Shown here: positions 53,536-61,921 of the stretch, one piece after another | Position numbering within the stretch: the stretch's first letter is position 1 | Layout of the letters: each line of letters begins with the position of its first letter | From: Patescibacterium sp964540895 | GTDB lineage: Bacteria; Patescibacteriota; Patescibacteriia; Patescibacteriales; Patescibacteriaceae | Reading direction: 5' to 3' | NCBI GenBank assembly: GCA_964540895.1 | Contig: CAZIOP010000001.1 | Coordinates: 124,001-188,000 of the forward strand | DNA: 64,000 bases | Made by a program: the position numbers and the translations under genes | The notes under the pieces: generated by a model | The model's database searches: none | The model's input: the letters and a program-made list of their open reading frames with translations, nothing else | Told to the model about the DNA's origin: nothing

Positions 53536-53617
53536 ATTATTTAACTATTATAGTCTCTTCGACGAATAGAGATATAACTAGTATAACCAAGTCAAGGTCA
53601 AGAAAAAGTAAAGTTTT

Positions 53618-54280
53618 TTATTGAATTTTATAGCCTCTGCCCGGGACACTGATAATAGTATGAACCTTGGCAGTATCAATTTTCTTCCGAAGATTTAGAA
53701 TATGAGTTTCAATGGTTCTAGATAAGGGATCGCCGTTTACATCCCAGACATGTTCAAGAATCATACCGCGAGATACAACGTTTCCTTTATTTCTTAATAG
53801 TAACTCGAGTAACGAAAATTCTTTATTTGTTAAGTAGATTTCTTTATTGCCTCGTTTAACCTTGTAGGTGGAAGTATTCAATGTAAGATCACCAACAGTT
53901 AGATACAGATTCTGAGTAATTGGTGGCCGACGTAAAATAGCTTTGATCCGAGATAGTAATTCTTTATAAACAAAGGGCTTGGTTAAATAGTCGTCAGCCC
54001 CAGCTTCCAGAAGACTTATTTTCTCAGCTGGAGTTGATTTAACTGATATAAGTAGAATAGGTGTATGTGAACCTTGCTCACGTAAGGTTGAACAAATTTC
54101 TAGCCCATTTTTTCCAGGTAAGGCATTATCTAAAATAATAAGATCATATTGATTAGTTTCTGCTAAATATAAACCTTTCTTGCCGTCACTGGCAGAATCA
54201 ACGGCATAGGTATCTTTTTTCAGGGCAGCAACTAAGAATTTGAGGGTTTCTTTATTATCGTCAATTATGAGTAAACGCAT
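53618..54280 (-). CDS. OmpR-family response regulator
   Basis: 220 residues. Receiver domain with acidic pair IIDDN, phospho-acceptor D51 (LIILDNALPGKNG), LLISVKS and the switch Lys in DDYLTKPF. The C-terminal winged helix (about 125-220) has TNKEFSLLELLLRNKGNVVSR and SRTIETHILNLRKKI. It should bind DNA when phosphorylated by the kinase two genes downstream. First gene of the unit; ComA of Bacillus is instead LuxR-type. Confidence 0.95.
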   Translation of the reverse strand: MRLLIIDDNKETLKFLVAALKKDTYAVDSASDGKKGLYLAETNQYDLIILDNALPGKNGLEICSTLREQGSHTPILLISVKSTPAEKISLLEAGADDYLTKPFVYKELLSRIKAILRRPPITQNLYLTVGDLTLNTSTYKVKRGNKEIYLTNKEFSLLELLLRNKGNVVSRGMILEHVWDVNGDPLSRTIETHILNLRKKIDTAKVHTIISVPGRGYKIQ

Positions 54281-54308
54281 AACAATAGATTGCTAATAAA
54301 CGTTTTAT

Positions 54309-54338
54309 ATTATAGCTCAGAGGCTTTTTTCCTGTCCA
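54309..54338 (-). promoter_or_regulatory. Promoter of the response-regulator operon
   Basis: On the - strand: TGGACA, 18-base spacer, TATAAT, about 28 bases before the regulator ATG. Confidence 0.6.
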
Positions 54339-54367
54339 GAATTAATCTTTATTCCTACTCTCTCTCA

Positions 54368-54376
54368 TGGTATACT
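54368..54376 (+). promoter_or_regulatory. Extended -10 promoter before the structured RNA candidate
   Basis: TGGTATACT, start predicted near 54383; -35 (TTTATT) is weak. Confidence 0.45.
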
Positions 54377-54382
54377 AGCAAT

Positions 54383-54640
54383 CTATAGACCGTTCTTTGT
54401 TTTCCTGGCTCCATTACCCCAGGCAAGTTTTGGAACAGACTAACTACATTGGCATCTTCAATTCTATGTACCTTGGTATATAGAAGAAGGCTAGGGGGTG
54501 AATACCTGATTAGTTCGTCTCGTCGGATTTGTCTGACAAAGCGGACTAACAGTGTTTTGTTCTTCTTAATTGGGAAATAAAACCCCACTGGAAATCGGCC
54601 AATACTTGCTGTGGGCTCTGGTGTAGCCAGGAAAGTAAAG
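54383..54640 (+). ncRNA. Structured RNA candidate upstream of tRNA-Pro
   Basis: About 260 bases with no credible gene. Hairpins seen: GTTC...CCTGG / CCAGG...GAAC (54391-54434), an eleven-pair stem TTCTATGTACC / GGTATATAGAA (about 54461-54484), TTAGT / ACTAA enclosing GTCGGA-TTTG-TCTGAC (about 54511-54550), and a CTGG / CCAG hairpin near the end. Signatures of tmRNA, RNase P RNA and SRP RNA were looked for and not found. It may be read through into tRNA-Pro. A new small RNA or an unrecognised 6S-type RNA are options. Confidence 0.45.
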
Positions 54641-54644
54641 AAGA

Positions 54645-54718
54645 CGGGCTGTAGTATAGTGGTAGTACGCGTGCATGGGGTGCATGTAGACTCGGTTCGA
54701 TTCCGGGCAGCCCGACCA
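54645..54718 (+). tRNA. tRNA-Pro (GGG)
   Basis: Cloverleaf: acceptor CGGGCTG / CAGCCCG, D-arm TAGTGGTA, anticodon loop ATGGGGT with GGG (reads CCC), T-loop GGTTCGATTCC, discriminator A and an encoded CCA. The C1-G72 pair is a bacterial tRNA-Pro feature. Confidence 0.93.
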
Positions 54719-54735
54719 TGTAACATTGTTTCATT

Positions 54736-55152
54736 ATGTCATTCCTTAAATCCATTTTTACTAAACAATTTTTATTCACTTTACTCCTACTTGGATTATT
54801 GGTACTTTTGTCATTTCCGTTAAGTAAAAATTGGCGTCAAAAACGTTCAATCGAACGAGAAATCAAAGGTTTGGAAACACAGGTTAAAGATATGGAAGGC
54901 AAGAACAGTAATTTGAAAAACGTTTTGGATTATATGCAGTCTGATCAGTTTGTTGAAGAACAAGCACGAACGAAATTAAATTACAAAAAACCAGGGGAAT
55001 CAGTTGTGGTTATTGAAGGTCGTCCAGGAAAAACACCGCCTACGGCAACTTCACCGTTTGAAATTCCACCTGAGCCACCAAAAGTAACAGCCTCACGTGC
55101 CACAGTTAATGTTAATAAATGGTTAGACTATTTTTTTGAAGTGAAAAAATAA
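54736..55152 (+). CDS. FtsB/DivIC-like septum formation protein
   Basis: 138 residues. A short cytoplasmic start, one transmembrane helix (about 11-31), a coiled coil (about 35-70) and the conserved FVEEQARTKLNYKKPGESVVVIE end of the FtsB/DivIC family. The extra Pro/Thr-rich tail of about 45 residues is less usual. It bridges FtsQ and FtsL at the division site. It follows tRNA-Pro by 17 bases. Confidence 0.8.
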   Translation: MSFLKSIFTKQFLFTLLLLGLLVLLSFPLSKNWRQKRSIEREIKGLETQVKDMEGKNSNLKNVLDYMQSDQFVEEQARTKLNYKKPGESVVVIEGRPGKTPPTATSPFEIPPEPPKVTASRATVNVNKWLDYFFEVKK

Positions 55153-55180
55153 AATATCGACTCACAAGGTCGATATTTTT
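55152..55180. terminator. Intrinsic terminator
   Basis: Ten-pair AAATATCGAC / GTCGATATTT hairpin with T-run, between the FtsB-like gene (+) and tRNA-Thr (-). Confidence 0.8.
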
Positions 55181-55185
55181 AATTG

Positions 55186-55258
55186 AGCCGACTATGGGAT
55201 TCGAACCCATCACCTATGGTTTACGATACCATTGCTCTACCAAATGAGCTAAGTCGGC
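55186..55258 (-). tRNA. tRNA-Thr (CGT)
   Basis: On the - strand: acceptor GCCGACT / AGTCGGC, D-arm TAGCTCATTTGGTAGAGCA, anticodon stem ATGGT / ACCAT with loop ATCGTAA (CGT, reads ACG), T-loop GGTTCGAATCC. CCA is not encoded. Confidence 0.93.
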
Positions 55259-55434
55259 GGTAGATTGAATGATATCAAGACGCAATGGATAGTCAAGGAA
55301 ATATGGTTAAATTTTTTAATTTTTTAATGTTATTCATTGACAAAGTAAGAAAAATATGATAATAAGAGGACTATGTTCATTAAAATATATAATTAAAATA
55401 ATTATCAAAAATATTAAATAAAGAAGGAGGAATA

Positions 55435-56697
55435 ATGATTTTCAAAATGAAAAAACATAATCCGGCTCTTATCAAAAAAATTGATAAGAAGCTAGCGATT
55501 TTGGAAAAAATGTTAAGGCAAAAACTTAAATGGAAAGAGTTTCCAATTTGGAGACTCAAATATATACTTAACATAAAGGTTCCCTTGGATGAGGGTATAA
55601 CTTTCCGTCGTGCTCACGAGGAGTATAAAAAAAAGTTTGTTGAACCATTTCATGAATTCGAAAGTAATCATGATGACGGAAGTGATGAGTTTGATGAAAA
55701 ACTATATAATTACAAGCTCAAAGAAACTAGTTCAGATGATTATGGAATAATTTTTTTAACGTTACTGAAAACAATTAAGACCTTTGAACAGGCTCAAGAA
55801 GTGTTAGGTTCTTGTATCTATTTTTTATATAGTTTCGAGATAGTGCAAGAGTTGATAATAGAGTTAGCGACAACTGAGTCACACGGCTTGATGTTGGATA
55901 GTGGATCAGATTTTTTTGATCTTTTCGAATATTATGATGCAGATATTAAACAGTCACAATTATTACCATTAAAGGAGCTAAGTTTTTCTAATTACAAATC
56001 TTTCGAAATTTGGCATGCCGCTCGTTATATTATTTTAGAGCGTCTTATCAAAGCGGCGACTTCTCCTGAAGCATTGGATAAGATTAATAAAGAATTTGAG
56101 ATTGAATATGAGAGTGATGCAGAAAAAATTATTAAAGAAAGATATAATGAGATAAAATCTTTGCCCTTAGCAAAGAAAAGCTTTAAAGCTAGAAATTTTG
56201 ACGAAGCAAAGAAGGCAATGTTATTGGCTGGCAATGATCAGGATTACGACGAAGCTTTGCGGGAAATGGCAAGATTGGGGACTTACCAGCAATTATTTAA
56301 TGAGATTGAAGATGATACTACGCCTGACAGATATATATTTGCTTATAGATGTCTTGAATTAAGTCTGAATTCTTATCAAGCAAAGAAGATTGCTGATTTG
56401 TTTTTGGCAGATTTTGATTTAATATATTGGAAGGCTATTGAGAGGAGTTTAATATTAGCAAGAAACGCAAAAGAAATCGATAGTATATTACTTGAATTGA
56501 AAGAAAATTTTGATTTTGATTTTCCTAATCCGGTACGCTTTATGATTGTTGAAAAAGGTCTTAAGATCAGGAAAACAATTAAGAGCGTAATATCTTTTTG
56601 TAAAGTAGTGGAGGTTGAGGAAAATTCAAATGAACAGTATGCAACAATAAAGAAGCTATTTCAATTAATAAAAAAGATAAGCCCTTACAAAATTTAA
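55435..56697 (+). CDS. Hypothetical alpha-helical protein (420 aa)
   Basis: Strong AGGAGG site before ATG 55435. The protein is soluble, charged, and predicted mostly helical; helical repeats with alternating Lys/Glu and Leu/Ile may form a solenoid (FDEAKKAMLLAGNDQDYDEA, YRCLELSLNSYQAKKIADL). No catalytic motif or membrane segment was recognised. It is followed after 18 bases by another unknown gene with its own AGGAG site. The pair sits between two tRNA genes, a common site for acquired DNA. Function unknown. Confidence 0.7.
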   Translation: MIFKMKKHNPALIKKIDKKLAILEKMLRQKLKWKEFPIWRLKYILNIKVPLDEGITFRRAHEEYKKKFVEPFHEFESNHDDGSDEFDEKLYNYKLKETSSDDYGIIFLTLLKTIKTFEQAQEVLGSCIYFLYSFEIVQELIIELATTESHGLMLDSGSDFFDLFEYYDADIKQSQLLPLKELSFSNYKSFEIWHAARYIILERLIKAATSPEALDKINKEFEIEYESDAEKIIKERYNEIKSLPLAKKSFKARNFDEAKKAMLLAGNDQDYDEALREMARLGTYQQLFNEIEDDTTPDRYIFAYRCLELSLNSYQAKKIADLFLADFDLIYWKAIERSLILARNAKEIDSILLELKENFDFDFPNPVRFMIVEKGLKIRKTIKSVISFCKVVEVEENSNEQYATIKKLFQLIKKISPYKI

Positions 56698-56715
56698 AAT
56701 ACAGGAGAAAAAGTA

Positions 56716-57081
56716 ATGGAAATCAATATATATCTCACTGCTGGTGAAGAGTATGCGCGAAAGAAGTCACCGCAACTCTTTAATTACCTGGACGATAATA
56801 ATATTAAAATAAATATTATTGCCTGGGATGGAACTCTTAAGAGTTTACACAATAAAGAAAATCGTAATACAGGAAAAGTTATGGTCAGGTTTTCATCAAT
56901 GCACATTGAGTGTACAGACATTGAGTTAAAAAAGGAATGTTATAAGTATGGATATTTCCTTTTTTATGCTAAGGGTGTCTGCAAGTATTTTGGAAAAGAC
57001 AAATCCGAAATACCAAAGGATGGTGATCTTTTATTCGATGACAGTAATTTTTTAGAAGAAGTTAAGAATTTTTTAGCTTAA
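56716..57081 (+). CDS. Hypothetical protein (121 aa)
   Basis: 121 residues, start supported by ACAGGAG. Alpha/beta pattern with an early INIYLTAGEEYARKKS stretch, three Cys, and YGYFLFYAKGVCKYFGKD. No family recognised. Co-transcribed with the 420-residue gene upstream and closed by a terminator. Confidence 0.65.
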   Translation: MEINIYLTAGEEYARKKSPQLFNYLDDNNIKINIIAWDGTLKSLHNKENRNTGKVMVRFSSMHIECTDIELKKECYKYGYFLFYAKGVCKYFGKDKSEIPKDGDLLFDDSNFLEEVKNFLA

Positions 57082-57096
57082 TCTAAAGAAGATTAT

Positions 57097-57127
57097 AAAG
57101 ACGCTTCTGTACGTGGGCGTCTTTTTT
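57097..57127 (+). terminator. Intrinsic terminator
   Basis: AAAGACGC / GCGTCTTT hairpin with a twelve-base loop and T-run. Confidence 0.75.
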
Positions 57128-57143
57128 ATTATCAAAATATTAG

Positions 57144-57214
57144 AGCGGAATACCGGAATCGAACCGGCGCTTTAGCCTTGGGAAGGCTACGCACTACCAT
57201 TATACTAATCCCGC
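57144..57214 (-). tRNA. tRNA-Gly (CCC)
   Basis: On the - strand: acceptor GCGGGAT / ATTCCGC, D-arm TAGTATAATGGTAGTGC, anticodon stem TAGCC / GGCTA with loop TTCCCAA (CCC, reads GGG), T-loop GGTTCGATTCC. CCA is not encoded. Confidence 0.92.
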
Positions 57215-57239
57215 AATCTTGTCTAACATTGGTTCTATT

Positions 57240-57267
57240 TTGTTAACAGGTGATGATGTGGTATAAT
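57240..57267 (+). promoter_or_regulatory. Promoter of the RlpA-PBP fusion gene
   Basis: TTGTTA, 16-base spacer, TATAAT preceded by TGG. A CGTCAAC-ATAA-GTTGACG hairpin with four T (57289-57310) lies in the leader and could attenuate. Confidence 0.6.
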
Positions 57268-57328
57268 TATATTGTCATAGTATATCCTCGTCAACATAAG
57301 TTGACGTTTTGCTTTTAAACCTATACCC

Positions 57329-58897
57329 ATGCGTAGATTATTAGCTATAACTATATTTTTTAGTATTTTTCTAAGTATTTTTGTTGCTCCTATAACTCAT
57401 GCTGAAGAAGGTGTACCTGAAGTTTTTATCAATCAAACATTTTCCGCTAGTGTAGGGGAGTTGGGTTTGCAAAAAGATATTTCCCTCAATGTTTTTGAAG
57501 GTGAATTACAAATTGGTATACCGGCTGGTCGTTTTAATAAACCTACCATTGTGACGTTAACAAAGATCCCTGAAATTATTACCCCACCAAGTGATTTAAC
57601 TATGGTGGGTTCTATGTATCAGATTGATATTCCTGCAGACGCATTTAATAGTGGGCAATATTATATTAGCTTGAAAAGTAGCGGTTCAAATGTTTATAAG
57701 CAAGTTTATTTTTTTGACAACAACCAGGGCTGGCGACCACTTGATAGCAATGAAAATTTTGGCAAAAGCTTGATTAGTACAGTAGCTACCTTGCCCTTTC
57801 TTCGAATTGCCGTGTTTGAAAATCCAAAGATGTTAATTAAAGGTGGAGCTAGTTGGTATCGTTATAAGAAAGGATTATTTGCGGCTTCGCCTGATTTCCC
57901 AGCTGGCACTAAATTACGAGTCATTAATACTGCTAACAAAAAATCAGTTGATATTGTTGTTAATGATTATGGACCTGATCGTTCAGTTCATCCAGAACGA
58001 GCAATTGATTTAGATGCTGTAGCTTTTGCTCGTTTAGCTCCACTGGGTCAAGGAACAGTGCAGGTAGCTATAGAAAAGATAAGTGAAACTACTCCGATGA
58101 CAGCAGTAAAGCCAACTAATGATCCTAGCTTAACAATTGAATCCAAAGGTGCGTTGCTATTAAATAGCTTAGATGAAAAAGTATTATGGGGGAAGGCAGA
58201 GAATACTCAAGTTCCTTTAGCTAGTTTAACAAAGTTAGTAGCAATTAAAACATTCTTAGATACTAAGCCTAACATGAAGAAAATTGTGGCTTATTCAGTA
58301 GCAGATGAAGAAAAAAATGCCTTGTATGTACTACCTAGTGAATCAGCTCGTTTAAAATTACGTGATAAGGAAGAAGTGTCGATTAAGGATTTGGTTTATG
58401 CTTCATTAATTGGCTCAACTAATAACACAGTAGAAACATTAGTTCGTGTTTCTGGTTTGTCACGTGATATTTTTATTAAAAAAATGAATGAGAAAGTAAT
58501 AGCTTGGGGTGCAACTCACACCAAGTTCGTTGAGCCAACTGGTTTGTCAGTAAAAAATATTACGACACCACATGATTATGCTATAATAGCCAGACAAGCC
58601 TTCCTCGATTCAGTGGTTGCTGAAGCTTCAGTCTTACCAAATTATACTGTGACGGTGGTTAATACTAAACGTACTATGACGTTTAAGAATACCAACAGTT
58701 TAGCTCAGGAAAAAGATTCTCCGATTCTTGGATCAAAGACAGGTTATCTAACTGAAGCTGGCTATTGTTTAGCTACTAAATGGCCAACCAGTAAGGATAA
58801 AAATATTATTGTCGTTTTGTTTGGTGCTCCTAACCGCACCGCCAGTGTAGAAGATACTAAAAAGCTTGTAGCTTACGCTGAAAAAAATATTAAATAA
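57329..58897 (+). CDS. RlpA-like domain fused to D-Ala-D-Ala carboxypeptidase (S11)
   Basis: 522 residues. Signal peptide (LLAITIFFSIFLSIFVAPITHA), a beta-rich N-terminal region, an RlpA-type double-psi barrel (GGASWYRYKKGLFAASPDFP...VNDYGPD...RAIDLDAVAFARLAP, about 170-250), then a penicillin-binding S11 peptidase with SLTK (SxxK), STN (SxN) and SKTGYLTEAG (KTG). It should bind and trim peptidoglycan at the cell surface. The fusion of a glycan-binding or lytic barrel to a carboxypeptidase is unusual. It lies one base before ftsE, linking it to division. Confidence 0.88.
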   Translation: MRRLLAITIFFSIFLSIFVAPITHAEEGVPEVFINQTFSASVGELGLQKDISLNVFEGELQIGIPAGRFNKPTIVTLTKIPEIITPPSDLTMVGSMYQIDIPADAFNSGQYYISLKSSGSNVYKQVYFFDNNQGWRPLDSNENFGKSLISTVATLPFLRIAVFENPKMLIKGGASWYRYKKGLFAASPDFPAGTKLRVINTANKKSVDIVVNDYGPDRSVHPERAIDLDAVAFARLAPLGQGTVQVAIEKISETTPMTAVKPTNDPSLTIESKGALLLNSLDEKVLWGKAENTQVPLASLTKLVAIKTFLDTKPNMKKIVAYSVADEEKNALYVLPSESARLKLRDKEEVSIKDLVYASLIGSTNNTVETLVRVSGLSRDIFIKKMNEKVIAWGATHTKFVEPTGLSVKNITTPHDYAIIARQAFLDSVVAEASVLPNYTVTVVNTKRTMTFKNTNSLAQEKDSPILGSKTGYLTEAGYCLATKWPTSKDKNIIVVLFGAPNRTASVEDTKKLVAYAEKNIK

Positions 58898-58898
58898 G

Positions 58899-59579
58899 AT
58901 GATTCGTCTCGACAACCTTTCGAAAACCTATCAGCCAAATATCAAAGCCCTTGATCATATTAACTTGGTTATTAAGCCAGGTGAATTTGTATCATTAGTT
59001 GGTCAATCAGGTACGGGAAAAACTACCTTGGTACGTTGTTTAATTGGTGAAGAACGACCATCAGAAGGACGAATCAGAATTGGTGATTGGGATATTACTA
59101 CAATTGGTAAGCGGGAAATCCCATACTTACGTCGTCAGGTTGCAGTTATTTTTCAAGATTTTAAATTACTACCTAAAAAAACATTAGCTGAAAATGTCGC
59201 CTTTGCTTTGGAAGTAGCAGGGAAGAGTAGTAAGAAAATCAAAGAGTTAGTACCTAAGGTAATGGGTATTGTTGGTTTAGGAAGTAAAATGAAGCGTTAT
59301 CCTAATGAAGTTTCAGGTGGTGAGCAACAACGAGCTGCTATTGCCAGAGCCTTAGTTTATCAACCAAAAGTATTATTAGCTGATGAGCCAACTGGAAATT
59401 TAGATTCTATTAACGCTCAAGAAATCATTGATTTACTGTTAAAGATTAACGAATTTGGAACTACGGTGGTATTAGTAACTCACAACAAGGATATTGTTAA
59501 TCGATTAAAGCGTAGGGTTGTAACCTTGCATGATGGTAAAATAATTTCCGATCAAGCAGTTGGAAAATACGTTATTTAA
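58899..59579 (+). CDS. ftsE: Cell-division ABC transporter ATPase FtsE
   Basis: 226 residues. Walker A GQSGTGKTT, Q-loop VIFQDFKLLPKKT, signature VSGGEQQRAAIARAL, Walker B VLLADEPTGNLD and H-loop VTHNKDI. With FtsX it couples ATP hydrolysis to peptidoglycan hydrolase activation at the septum. ftsX follows three bases later. Confidence 0.95.
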   Translation: MIRLDNLSKTYQPNIKALDHINLVIKPGEFVSLVGQSGTGKTTLVRCLIGEERPSEGRIRIGDWDITTIGKREIPYLRRQVAVIFQDFKLLPKKTLAENVAFALEVAGKSSKKIKELVPKVMGIVGLGSKMKRYPNEVSGGEQQRAAIARALVYQPKVLLADEPTGNLDSINAQEIIDLLLKINEFGTTVVLVTHNKDIVNRLKRRVVTLHDGKIISDQAVGKYVI

Positions 59580-59582
59580 TAT

Positions 59583-60494
59583 ATGTTGATTTCCTTTGGC
59601 CGGGCCGTTAAATTTAGTCTCCAAGATATTTGGCGTAATGTGTGGTTATCACTAGTAACGATTGTTATTTTAGTCTTGGCTTTATTCTCTGTTAACTTGC
59701 TTATTGCCGTTCAAGTAATTTCTGGAGCAGCGGTTGGTACTGTCCGAGATAAAATTGATATTAGTTTATTTTTGCGATCTGATGCGGCTGAAAGTGATAT
59801 TTTAGCCTTACGAGGTAAGATTAGTAGTCTAGATAATGTACGTGAAGTCACGTATATGTCCAAGCAAGAAGCCTTAGAATCATTTCAAGCTAAACACCAG
59901 AATAATCCTGATGTCATTGGTGCTTTAAGAGAACTTGATAGTAATCCGTTATCACCAAGTTTAATTATTCAACCAAAAAGTCTTGATTACTATGATGATT
60001 TAATCACTGACTTGAACAAGATTAGTGATCCCTTGATTGAATCACGTAACTTTGATGATCATAAGTTAATGCTACAGAAGATTAATACTATTACCGATCG
60101 AGTAAGTGAAGCCGGATTTTTAGCTAGTATTCTTTTTATTCTCATTACCTTACTAGTTCTCTATAATACAATTCGGGTAGCTATTTACACACATCGTCAA
60201 GAAATTGCTATTATGCGCCTAGTCGGTGGTTCAAGTTGGTTCATCCGAGCACCTTTTCTAATTTCTAGTATTTTATATACTCTCATAGGAATGGCGATTA
60301 CAATAGTTCTTTTCTATTTCTTTTTGACTTTGCTTCAGCCTTATCTTGAAACGTTCTTCTTGAACTATGACTTTAACTTGTTAGCCTACTTCCAGGCTAA
60401 TTTTTGGCGATTATGTGTGCTAGAATTTGCTGGAGCTGCTTTAATTAATATGTTAGCTAGTTTGGTGGCAGTTCGAAAGTATTCCAATATCTAA
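59583..60494 (+). CDS. ftsX: Cell-division protein FtsX
   Basis: 303 residues. Cytoplasmic start, first transmembrane helix (about 19-42), an extracellular PLD loop (DISLFLRSDAAESDIL...REVTYMSKQEAL) and three C-terminal helices. This matches FtsX topology. It is partner of FtsE and next to the RlpA-PBP fusion that could be its extracellular client. Confidence 0.93.
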   Translation: MLISFGRAVKFSLQDIWRNVWLSLVTIVILVLALFSVNLLIAVQVISGAAVGTVRDKIDISLFLRSDAAESDILALRGKISSLDNVREVTYMSKQEALESFQAKHQNNPDVIGALRELDSNPLSPSLIIQPKSLDYYDDLITDLNKISDPLIESRNFDDHKLMLQKINTITDRVSEAGFLASILFILITLLVLYNTIRVAIYTHRQEIAIMRLVGGSSWFIRAPFLISSILYTLIGMAITIVLFYFFLTLLQPYLETFFLNYDFNLLAYFQANFWRLCVLEFAGAALINMLASLVAVRKYSNI

Positions 60495-60495
60495 T

Positions 60496-61182
60496 ATGTT
60501 ATCTCTTAAACAGGAAAAATTAATTCGTTCACTTGCCACTAAGAAGGGCCGGACTGAATCCGGTTTTTGTTTAGTAGAAGGAGAGAAAAACGTTGTTGAA
60601 GCAGGGGACTTAGTGGAGTTTACTTTTACACCTGATGACTCTAAAGATTTTGCTAGCTTAGTGGAAACAGTGACTCCTCAACCAACGGCCGCCGTAGCTC
60701 GTATCCCAGTCTATACTAAAGAAGATATTTTGCAGTGTGATCGTATAGTAGTCTTAGATGGTGTCCAGGACCCTGGAAATGTTGGTACAATTTTGAGACT
60801 ATGTTTAGGGTTTGAAGCAGGACTCATATTAATTGAATCTGCTGATCCATCAAGTTCTAAGGTAATCCGTTCTTCAGCTGGAGCTTTCTTCAAAACACCA
60901 TGGCTGGAAATTGATCGACCAGGTGCTGAACAAGAATTATTGTCATACAACAGAGAAGTCTATCGTTTAGAAGGAAATACAAAAAATGGTAGTGTGGTTA
61001 CTCAGGAAAATCTCTCTACATTACCTAAACAACTTATGCTTATTGCAGGTTCAGAAGGACAGGGGATAAAGTTAGATATTCCTGGAACGTCACTCAGTAT
61101 TACTCATAGTTCTAAATTAGAATCATTAAATGTGGCTACGGCTTTAGCTATTGTTCTAGCTGGTTTATACATCAAAGATTGA
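60496..61182 (+). CDS. TrmH/SpoU-family RNA 2'-O-methyltransferase
   Basis: 228 residues. N-terminal substrate-binding part (KQEKLIRSLATKKGRTESGFCLVEGEKNV) and the trefoil-knot SPOUT domain with LDGVQDPGNVGTILR, the VIRSSAGAFF motif and LESLNVATALAIVL. It methylates a ribose in rRNA or tRNA; the target is not evident. Stop is TGA. One base after ftsX. Confidence 0.9.
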   Translation: MLSLKQEKLIRSLATKKGRTESGFCLVEGEKNVVEAGDLVEFTFTPDDSKDFASLVETVTPQPTAAVARIPVYTKEDILQCDRIVVLDGVQDPGNVGTILRLCLGFEAGLILIESADPSSSKVIRSSAGAFFKTPWLEIDRPGAEQELLSYNREVYRLEGNTKNGSVVTQENLSTLPKQLMLIAGSEGQGIKLDIPGTSLSITHSSKLESLNVATALAIVLAGLYIKD

Positions 61183-61249
61183 TTTTTTATCAATTTTGTG
61201 TTATCACGAAAGTAACAATTAACTAACCTTAAAAAATAAAGGAGGTATT

Positions 61250-61816
61250 TTGAATAGTCTTAATCAAGTCGGATATGCTCCTTATACTCCCAAAGGACCA
61301 TATACGTTGTTTAGTGGTAAATATAGAAAAAAGACTGTGGATGCCATGTCTATTCATGATATCCATTGGTTCTTTAATCTATATTCAGAAGTTAAGAAAC
61401 ATTATAATCCAAATAGTGATTTTCATAATCATGTCCGTTGGATTCACCAGCAAATGTTGAGTAAGAAAACATGTAAGTTGTGTCCTCATTGTGACAAAGA
61501 GGTTATTACTCATTTTGGTTTTATTGATAGTACATACGGATTTGTCCGTGAGCGTGATTATCTTTATTGCCAGGAGTGCGAGAAAGATAAGTCAGGTGTT
61601 TCAACCCTAACAGTTTCATTTGCTAATTTAGTATATTTTACAAAAAATCAAATTAAAGGGGAGATATTAGATTTATTTAAATATTTATTTGATATGCCAA
61701 AGCGTATCAATGGTCGAACAGCTTTTGAATTTTTTAAAAGAGACGCTAATATCCAAATGGTTGTTAAAAAACCATTTAAAAAACCTCCAACTCTTTTTCA
61801 ATTACCTTTATTTTGA
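61250..61816 (+). CDS. Zinc-ribbon hypothetical protein (188 aa), TTG start
   Basis: Start TTG 61250 is set by GGAGG immediately before it; no ATG lies at suitable distance. Residues about 75-116 hold C-x2-C-x2-C...C-x2-C (CKLCPHC...CQEC), a zinc-ribbon-like cluster. The N-terminal part is aromatic and His-rich (HDIHWFFNLYSEVKKHY). The rest is basic, ending FQLPLF and TGA. No family recognised. One-gene unit closed by a terminator. Confidence 0.65.
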   Translation: MNSLNQVGYAPYTPKGPYTLFSGKYRKKTVDAMSIHDIHWFFNLYSEVKKHYNPNSDFHNHVRWIHQQMLSKKTCKLCPHCDKEVITHFGFIDSTYGFVRERDYLYCQECEKDKSGVSTLTVSFANLVYFTKNQIKGEILDLFKYLFDMPKRINGRTAFEFFKRDANIQMVVKKPFKKPPTLFQLPLF

Positions 61817-61818
61817 AT

Positions 61819-61850
61819 AAACCTCACTTTTGTTTTTAGTGAGGTTTTTT
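61819..61850 (+). terminator. Intrinsic terminator
   Basis: AAACCTCAC / GTGAGGTTT hairpin followed by six T. Confidence 0.82.
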
Positions 61851-61921
61851 AATAATAAAAACTTAGTCTGTCAGGGTATGGTTTTCTTTTATCTGAAGAC
61901 TAGGGTAATATTTATAGTATT

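Noticed and set aside
54355..54726. Open - strand frame of 123 codons covering the RNA candidate and tRNA-Pro
   Set aside because: Its only ATG lies past the 5' side of the tRNA on the opposite strand, so a third of it is antisense to the tRNA. The remainder overlaps strong hairpins and has only a GTG start without a ribosome site. Kept as a caution for the RNA call.
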